A program made the translations under genes and the position numbers. Source: Flavobacteriaceae bacterium (GTDB lineage: Bacteria > Bacteroidota > Bacteroidia > Flavobacteriales > Flavobacteriaceae). Taken from it: DNA of 6,176 bases. The stretch spans positions 1-6,176 of the forward strand of contig JABDQK010000310.1 in NCBI GenBank assembly GCA_013042255.1, read 5' to 3'. Positions 1 through 6,176 of this stretch are shown here, piece after piece. Numbering within the stretch: position 1 is the stretch's first letter; the number at the start of each line of letters is the position of its first letter. The notes beneath the pieces were generated by a model that worked only from the letters and a program-made list of their open reading frames with translations, had not been told where the DNA came from and did no database searches.

Positions 1-71
1 CCCACAAGTGAGGAGGCAATGAGAATAACACCGGCCCAAATGAGCGCGTTCAGGATCAATACTTTTTTCAT
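1..71 (-). CDS. Small membrane protein, N-terminal part only (runs off the left edge)
   Basis: An ATG on the minus strand at 71 opens a frame that stays open to the window edge, giving 23 full codons that begin MKKVLILNALIWAGVILIA. After a short Lys-Lys start, the residues form one continuous hydrophobic stretch, so this is either a transmembrane helix or an uncleaved signal anchor. Short proteins starting this way are common in Bacteroidota as unnamed membrane proteins; that comparison is from memory of the type, not a search. No Shine-Dalgarno sequence precedes the ATG, as for its neighbours. It lies 97 bp downstream of the SH3-tailed membrane protein on the same strand. The function is unknown and the C-terminus is outside the window. 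A lipoprotein or secreted protein is less likely because no Cys lipobox or signal-peptidase site is seen in the visible part. Confidence 0.6.
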   Translation of the reverse strand, partial: MKKVLILNALIWAGVILIASSLV

Positions 72-168
72 AGTTATGTGGTTTGAATTGATTTTAAGGT
101 ATGCCAGAGGATCCCTGTTGATCCCTCCTGCTACCTAAAGGTACTTAAAAACATTTTCGTTTTATCCT

Positions 169-915
169 TTATTCATTCACAAACCTGATTCTGGCCCAGT
201 TATGTCCTTTTTTGTCAATGGTGAGTGTGTCGACCTTAATCGTGCTCCCCTTTTTTGCTACTCTAACAAATGACGGTAGCTTGTATCCATTTTCTTTTCT
301 GGGTTTATCTGCGCGGACATTGGCGTCTTTTATGAGGTTATACTCCTGCCCAATTTGGGGCCTTCCACTGATAATTCGGTCATTATTTTGTCCGGGTGAA
401 AAATTTCCCAGATATAACCAGTCCTTAGCTAAGGGTTCTCCTTCGTCAGTATCGATCAGTTCACTGGCAGTCTGCTTGTCAATTTTGTCGATAATGCTAA
501 GAGCATTTTTTTGGATATCAGATAACTGACTTGTATCTCCTGAGGACAGATCGAGATTATCAAGTACGTGATTTACCACACTCTTAATGGCAGTATCCCG
601 ATTTCCTATATCCACAAGTACATCCAATAAATGTTGTTTCCCGGGGGCTAAGATCATTTGAGCCGCAATTTGTGGATCATCATCTTTTTTGAGCATATAG
701 ATGGCATAAGCCCCCATCTTTGAGGTGGTAATATCAGGATCGGCAATCATTTCCATAAAAGGTTTCATGGCCGTTACGTTGGCAATCTGACTCTCAATTT
801 CAGTAAGGCTTTTGTTGAAAAAGTACCCCATTACGGCGACAAGAACGGGGGTAAGGAGCAGGATGGACGATTGAATGATATCCCAGGGGGTCTTGGATTT
901 TTTCTGTTCAGACAT
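169..915 (-). CDS. Membrane-anchored hypothetical protein with probable SH3-like C-terminal domain
   Basis: This 248-residue protein is not one I recognise as a named family. What can be seen: a positively charged N-terminus (residues 1-10, several Lys), one hydrophobic helix at about 14-33, then a helical, mostly acidic region at about 38-160. Within it, residues 45-120 look like short repeated helices of HEAT/ARM character, a weak call. A C-terminal β-rich part (about 165-248) starts with the motif DWLYLG and ends in NWARIRFVNE, which fits a bacterial SH3-like fold. The positive-inside rule puts the N-terminus in the cytoplasm and the rest in the periplasm. SH3-like domains in such proteins often bind peptidoglycan or peptides, so an envelope sensing or scaffolding role is possible but inferred. 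The ATG at 915 has no Shine-Dalgarno sequence. A weak minus-strand promoter candidate (TTGACC at 996-991, TATTTA at 974-969, 16 bp apart) lies in the 123-bp gap before it. Confidence 0.75.
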   Translation of the reverse strand: MSEQKKSKTPWDIIQSSILLLTPVLVAVMGYFFNKSLTEIESQIANVTAMKPFMEMIADPDITTSKMGAYAIYMLKKDDDPQIAAQMILAPGKQHLLDVLVDIGNRDTAIKSVVNHVLDNLDLSSGDTSQLSDIQKNALSIIDKIDKQTASELIDTDEGEPLAKDWLYLGNFSPGQNNDRIISGRPQIGQEYNLIKDANVRADKPRKENGYKLPSFVRVAKKGSTIKVDTLTIDKKGHNWARIRFVNE

Positions 916-1038
916 GATATGGTTGGTTTAAGGTTTTTAAAATTAGCTTTTGAGAACCGGGAAAATTTTAAATAAGCAATATGAAGGCCGGGTCAATGCT
1001 TTTACCAGGCTGGAACAAAAACAAATATTTAACTGTTC

Positions 1039-1461
1039 TTAGTTCTTTTTAGAGTGTTTGGTTCCCAATCGCCCCCCTAACCATCCCATTGGAATATAAG
1101 CCGCAATCAGGTCTAGGGTTGAGAACCATGCAGGGGCCGGAAGATTGATTACATTAATAATTCCGCCAATCAGGAAACCAATACCTACGATCATCGCAAA
1201 CATCATTTTTCTTGTTGCCGCTATTTTCGCTGCAAAATAAGCGCCTATTAATGTGCCTATGGCATGGGCTAAAAATGGAAAAATAAAATGTTTAGGTTCA
1301 AAGAGAGACATGCTTTCCTTCAGCCCTTCCATCGTACTGACGTCTGCACCTTCAGGCAGGGTAATTACACGTCCGTTTAGCGAAATGAAGAACATGTTTA
1401 CGGCACTACCAAGCACAAGGCCTGCGATAACTGCCAGGATATTGCGGACAATAGGATTCAT
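1039..1461 (-). CDS. Conserved four-span inner-membrane protein of unknown function
   Basis: This 140-residue protein is largely hydrophobic, with four predicted membrane helices at about 7-28, 59-82, 86-106 and 112-132. Between the first and second helices lies a polar loop (about 30-58) with the pattern GLKESMSLFEPKHFIFPFLAH. Glycines and alanines are frequent in the helices (GTLIGAYFAAKIAA, GIGFLIGG, GWLGGRLG), which suggests tight helix packing. The C-terminus is basic (RLGTKHSKKN) and probably cytoplasmic, which with four spans also puts the N-terminus inside. I recall proteins of this layout as conserved hypotheticals in Flavobacteria, but I know of no function. No transporter motif or enzyme active site is visible. 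The ATG at 1461 follows an A-rich leader without a Shine-Dalgarno sequence. The gene sits 84 bp downstream of the DinB-like gene, with an odd palindrome in the gap. Confidence 0.75.
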   Translation of the reverse strand: MNPIVRNILAVIAGLVLGSAVNMFFISLNGRVITLPEGADVSTMEGLKESMSLFEPKHFIFPFLAHAIGTLIGAYFAAKIAATRKMMFAMIVGIGFLIGGIINVINLPAPAWFSTLDLIAAYIPMGWLGGRLGTKHSKKN

Positions 1462-1545
1462 GGTTTTTTGATTTTCAGGTTATTCAGAAAATACTGCGAA
1501 GCGTATTACGCTGATTTTAATCATTTTAAATGTAATGATTTTTGA

Positions 1546-2016
1546 TCAAATACCCTTTTTAAGTAATTTTCTGATAAGTATGATCTGTCCCAAATGATAA
1601 TGTGAGTGCTCAATAATGCCGATCAGATTCCTTTGGTAGGATCCGTATTTTTCATCGGCCATCAGTTTTGATAATTTCTCCTCAGGGAGGTTTTCAACCA
1701 ATGAAATAAATTTTTCAGCTTCCTCCCACGTCCTGTTTTTAAGTTCTTCCCAGTCGGAGCTATTGTTGATGGTGGGGCAATCAAAGCTTTCAGAATCCTT
1801 TCCCTTTAGAGGTTCCCCTTCCAGAACTCTTGTCACTACTCTGGCAAAATAATTAATGTGATATACGAGTTCAGCAATGCTGTGTAGCTCATCGATTTTA
1901 TGAATAGCTTCTTTCCAGCTTAGTCCTGCAAGACCATCCTTAAGGTTAACAGCTGTCCAGTTACCTCCAAAATAAAATTCCCTGATATGTTTGGCAATGA
2001 AAACCGATTGACTCAT
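1546..2016 (-). CDS. DinB-like four-helix-bundle protein (DinB/YfiT family)
   Basis: This 156-residue protein has the size and mainly helical make-up of the DinB-like superfamily. Members are four-helix bundles that usually bind a divalent metal through three histidines. The expected pattern is present: His53 in VYHINY, and His137 and His141 in the C-terminal HSHYHLGQI motif, followed by a helix of Ile, Leu and Lys. Some members are thiol-dependent transferases (bacillithiol or mycothiol S-transferases, maleylpyruvate isomerase) and others are damage- or stress-induced proteins without known chemistry. The substrate here cannot be read from the sequence. The protein has no signal peptide, so it is cytoplasmic. 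It starts at an ATG 96 bp downstream of the VanZ-like gene. That gap is AT-rich and holds a minus-strand TAACTTTA, one base short of the Bacteroidota -7 consensus, so it may have its own promoter. Despite the family name it is unrelated to DNA polymerase IV. Confidence 0.85.
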   Translation of the reverse strand: MSQSVFIAKHIREFYFGGNWTAVNLKDGLAGLSWKEAIHKIDELHSIAELVYHINYFARVVTRVLEGEPLKGKDSESFDCPTINNSSDWEELKNRTWEEAEKFISLVENLPEEKLSKLMADEKYGSYQRNLIGIIEHSHYHLGQIILIRKLLKKGI

Positions 2017-2112
2017 AGTTTAAAAACCTTTTTAGATTTCATCTTGTTGAATACCCAATAAAGTTATGATAAATGAAATTGTTAACTGTTTCGTTTGTAA
2101 TGATGATCAATT

Positions 2113-2673
2113 TCAATTTGTCTTATTTTTACTGAATCTTTTACTTAGCCAGTTCAGTATCATCGTGGCGATTATAGCCATGGTAATTGCCATACTATTG
2201 AATATAATGTCTTCGGTGTCGAAGACTCGTTCAGGAAGGAAATATTGAATCCCTTCATCAAGAGAGCCAAGCAATACTCCGGCCAGCCAGGCCAGCAGCG
2301 CTGGTTTCCAGATGCCGCCTTCTAATTTTGGTCTCCTCCTGATTGCCTTGTGCAGTAGGATTGCCAGAACACTGTATTCTATAAGGTGGCTCCGTTCAGG
2401 AGCGCCAAGGCGAAAAAAGAACATGACATAGACTCCAATGATGCCAATTAATACGGCGTATTCTATCCCGGAAGGTTTCCTTATCAGTCCGTGTAGTAAA
2501 ACAGCAACGCCAACAAGGAACATCCCGAGGAGGAAGAAGACTGCCTGTACATTCTGATCCCTTAATTGATTTGCAAAAGGCTGACCCATAAATAGCGTTG
2601 AAAGGATGGTGAGGTAGACCACAATTACAGCCAGCCAGAGATACTTTTCTTTTATTTTGGTTTCCTTCATCAT
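2113..2673 (-). CDS. VanZ-like family membrane protein
   Basis: This 186-residue protein has about five to six hydrophobic segments (roughly 12-30, 43-63, 70-88, 97-110, 123-138 and 157-176). It carries the conserved signature of VanZ-like proteins: an ERSHLIEY motif (93-100) before one helix, then DEGIQYFLPERVFDTEDIIFN (139-159, key residues Asp139, Gln143, Pro147, Arg149, Asp152, Asp155, Asn159). VanZ was first described as conferring low-level teicoplanin resistance in Enterococcus. Most bacterial homologues lie outside resistance clusters and their biochemical role is not settled. No vanA-like ligase or vanH/X gene is nearby, so glycopeptide resistance should not be assumed. Two adjacent ATG codons (2673 and 2670) could each serve as start; the first is given. 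The gene follows the DUF1697 gene by 45 bp and may be co-transcribed with it. The basic C-terminus is probably cytoplasmic. Confidence 0.85.
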   Translation of the reverse strand: MMKETKIKEKYLWLAVIVVYLTILSTLFMGQPFANQLRDQNVQAVFFLLGMFLVGVAVLLHGLIRKPSGIEYAVLIGIIGVYVMFFFRLGAPERSHLIEYSVLAILLHKAIRRRPKLEGGIWKPALLAWLAGVLLGSLDEGIQYFLPERVFDTEDIIFNSMAITMAIIATMILNWLSKRFSKNKTN

Positions 2674-2718
2674 AAATCTGCTATAACCATCCTGTAAGGT
2701 AGTAAATTACCGATTTTC

Positions 2719-3267
2719 TTACTTCAGGCTGGCCAGTTTGTTCTCAATCCTGACCACTGTATTCCAGTTTCTGGTGGTGATTTTTTTCCCATAAAAGCTT
2801 TGCAGAATGCCCATGGCTTCGGGGGATTTGGAAACGCTCAGGTCGAGTACGCTGCAAATTATTCTTCCCTTGTGATAGATGATACGATAGGCACCATCTT
2901 CACTCTGCCAGGGTAGGGGGATCTGTGATTTACTGCTGTCACTGAGAAAGGTGGTATAAAACCTGATGGTCTTGTCCAGGCTTTCATTCGAAAACGGATT
3001 ATTAGCCGTTAAATTTAATATTTGTTTTGCCTTAATAACTGTAGTGGGGATTTCAAAACCGAAAACCTTTGAAATATGTGAGCATATCTCATCCTGAAGC
3101 TTGTATTCTTTTTCTGAATCAGCTTTAAAAATAATATTCCCGGAATTCAGCAGGGTGATCACCTTTGAATATCCCAACTTTTCGAATTCAGTGCGGAGCT
3201 GTACCATGGGGACCTTATGATGTCCACCCACGTTAATTCCCCTTAATAAAGCAACATATGTTTCCAT
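2719..3267 (-). CDS. DUF1697 family protein
   Basis: This 182-residue protein matches the DUF1697 family in length and in all the motifs I know. The N-terminal LLRGINVGGHHKVPM (residues 7-21) is nearly diagnostic. It is followed by LLNSGNIIF (39-47) and, near the C-terminus, KKITTRNWNTVVRI (161-174), where TRNWNTV is the typical ending. Known structures of the family show a ferredoxin-like α/β fold, but I know of no established reaction or partner. It has no signal peptide or membrane segment, so it is cytoplasmic. It starts only 27 bp after the VOC gene on the same strand, with no terminator between, so the two are probably on one transcript. The ATG at 3267 is supported because the conserved motif begins seven residues after it, leaving no room for a later start. 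Confidence 0.9.
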   Translation of the reverse strand: METYVALLRGINVGGHHKVPMVQLRTEFEKLGYSKVITLLNSGNIIFKADSEKEYKLQDEICSHISKVFGFEIPTTVIKAKQILNLTANNPFSNESLDKTIRFYTTFLSDSSKSQIPLPWQSEDGAYRIIYHKGRIICSVLDLSVSKSPEAMGILQSFYGKKITTRNWNTVVRIENKLASLK

Positions 3268-3294
3268 TGGAGATTCTGTATTTAAATTTCGGTA

Positions 3295-3660
3295 TCAAAT
3301 GTCCTGTACAATAAAAATCGCATTCCCGTTCAGATCGTAAAAACCAAATTCATGCGTGCCCCAGGGCGTATTCAGGCGTAATTTATCTTTTGATATGGTC
3401 CCTCTTTCCAAAAATTCTTCGAAATATGGATTTATATTGCTTACGAAGATCTTCATCACGGAGCCAACTACGGGATCTTCTTCAGTTCCGTGGTGAAATT
3501 GTAAATGAAATTCCTGTTGCTCTCTCCGCATACCTGCGTATCCTTTATCTCCAAATGCATATGTAAACCCAGTGTATTTTTTATACCATTCCAGATCACG
3601 TTCTATATCCGTTGATGGTAAGACAGGTATAATGTACAATGCGGAATTAGCTGTTTTCAT
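3295..3660 (-). CDS. VOC-superfamily protein, bleomycin-resistance/glyoxalase-like
   Basis: This 121-residue protein is one βαβββ-type pair of vicinal-oxygen-chelate modules, the usual size for bleomycin-resistance-like (BRP) members. The first module starts with IIPVLPSTDIERDLEWYKK (10-28) and GFTYAF. The last ends with WGTHEFGFYDLNGNAIFIVQD (100-120), the VOC pattern of an aromatic strand followed by D-x-N/D-G-N. The usual first metal ligand (a His or Glu in the opening β-strand) is not apparent, so this is more likely a binding or sequestering protein than a metal-dependent glyoxalase I; that is inference. It could also be an enzyme or antibiotic-binding protein of unknown ligand. It is cytoplasmic with no signal peptide. 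It is the first gene of the minus-strand run, divergent from katG. AAGGA lies ten bases before the ATG, a possible but over-long Shine-Dalgarno spacing. Confidence 0.85.
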   Translation of the reverse strand: MKTANSALYIIPVLPSTDIERDLEWYKKYTGFTYAFGDKGYAGMRREQQEFHLQFHHGTEEDPVVGSVMKIFVSNINPYFEEFLERGTISKDKLRLNTPWGTHEFGFYDLNGNAIFIVQDI

Positions 3661-6075
<2,415 letters not shown>

Positions 6076-6095
6076 AGCTTAGCCTATCATTTAAT

Positions 6096-6124
6096 AAAAT
6101 GGCCCCAAAAAGGGGCCATTTTTT
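6096..6124 (+). terminator. Rho-independent terminator of katG, possibly bidirectional
   Basis: A perfect 11-bp stem (AAAATGGCCCC at 6096-6106, GGGGCCATTTT at 6112-6122) closes a loop of five A residues, and the T run continues to 6124. It begins 20 bases after the katG stop codon. Because the left arm starts with AAAA, the same structure would also have a T run on the minus strand (TTTT, then ATTAAATG), so it could also stop a convergent transcript from the right. Confidence 0.93.
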
Positions 6125-6146
6125 GTGAATCAAAGATAGGAATAGA

Positions 6147-6176
6147 CTATTCTGCCGCAATCTGAACGGCAAGTCC
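6147..6176 (-). CDS. Possible C-terminal end of a convergent gene (runs off the right edge)
   Basis: On the minus strand the last 30 bases read as nine codons, GLAVQIAAE, followed by a TAG stop at 6149-6147. The stop lies 22 bases from the katG terminator hairpin, the normal place for a gene end converging on a shared terminator. Nine residues are too few to assign a family, and other frames in this stretch are not excluded. This is a plausible gene tail rather than a proven one. Confidence 0.3.
   Translation of the reverse strand, partial: GLAVQIAAE

Noticed and set aside
212..529. A 105-residue plus-strand frame antisense to the SH3-tailed membrane protein.
   Set aside because: The minus-strand frame is longer and shows a clear domain order. 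The plus-strand product has no recognisable motif.
2209..2226. Perfect hairpin GTCTTCG-GTGT-CGAAGAC inside the VanZ-like gene.
   Set aside because: It lies in the codons for the conserved VFDTED motif, so protein constraint explains the sequence. With no T run and no nearby gene start it is probably a coincidence.
2066..2248. A 60-residue hydrophobic plus-strand frame that could look like a small membrane protein.
   Set aside because: Most of it is antisense to the well-supported VanZ-like gene, whose hydrophobic codons give a hydrophobic antisense reading. It has no family match or supporting signal.
2113..2673. A glycopeptide (vancomycin/teicoplanin) resistance locus suggested by the VanZ-like gene.
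   Set aside because: No ligase, dehydrogenase or dipeptidase of the van type is present, and VanZ-like proteins are widespread outside resistance clusters.

Overview
The window looks like an ordinary chromosomal stretch from a member of the Bacteroidota, probably a flavobacterium or cytophaga-like relative. Four things suggest this. The gaps are AT-rich. There is no good Shine-Dalgarno sequence before most starts. An exact match to the Bacteroidota -7 promoter element (TAnnTTTG) lies upstream of katG. The small protein families present (DinB-like, VOC, DUF1697, VanZ-like, short membrane proteins) are common in that phylum. The genus cannot be fixed from the sequence alone.

Layout: seven genes lie on the minus strand over bases 1-3660, and one large gene lies on the plus strand from 3823 to 6075. 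Reading the minus strand in its direction of transcription (right to left), the order is: a VOC/bleomycin-resistance-like protein (3660-3295), a DUF1697 protein (3267-2719), a VanZ-like membrane protein (2673-2113), a DinB-like four-helix protein (2016-1546), a four-span membrane protein (1461-1039), a membrane-anchored protein with a probable SH3-like C-terminal domain (915-169), and the first 23 codons of a small membrane protein that runs off the left edge (71-1). The gaps grow from 27 bp and 45 bp at the VOC end to about 85-125 bp further on. VOC, DUF1697 and perhaps VanZ could therefore share a transcript, while the later genes may have their own promoters. No strong intrinsic terminator separates them.

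The best-defined gene is katG, a complete 750-residue catalase-peroxidase with every recognised catalytic residue in place. It is transcribed divergently from the VOC gene across a 162-bp shared promoter region and ends in a perfect 11-bp hairpin terminator. The right edge holds what may be the last nine codons of a convergent gene.

Functionally the window combines peroxide defence (katG) with small proteins of families often linked to small-molecule or thiol chemistry and stress (VOC, DinB-like), plus envelope proteins of unknown role. I found no CRISPR array, transposase, integrase, phage gene, tRNA or rRNA, and no convincing new multi-gene system. The items most worth a second look are the architecture of the SH3-tailed membrane protein, the short dyads in the gaps, and the katG promoter region. 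No stretch longer than 300 bases lacks a gene.
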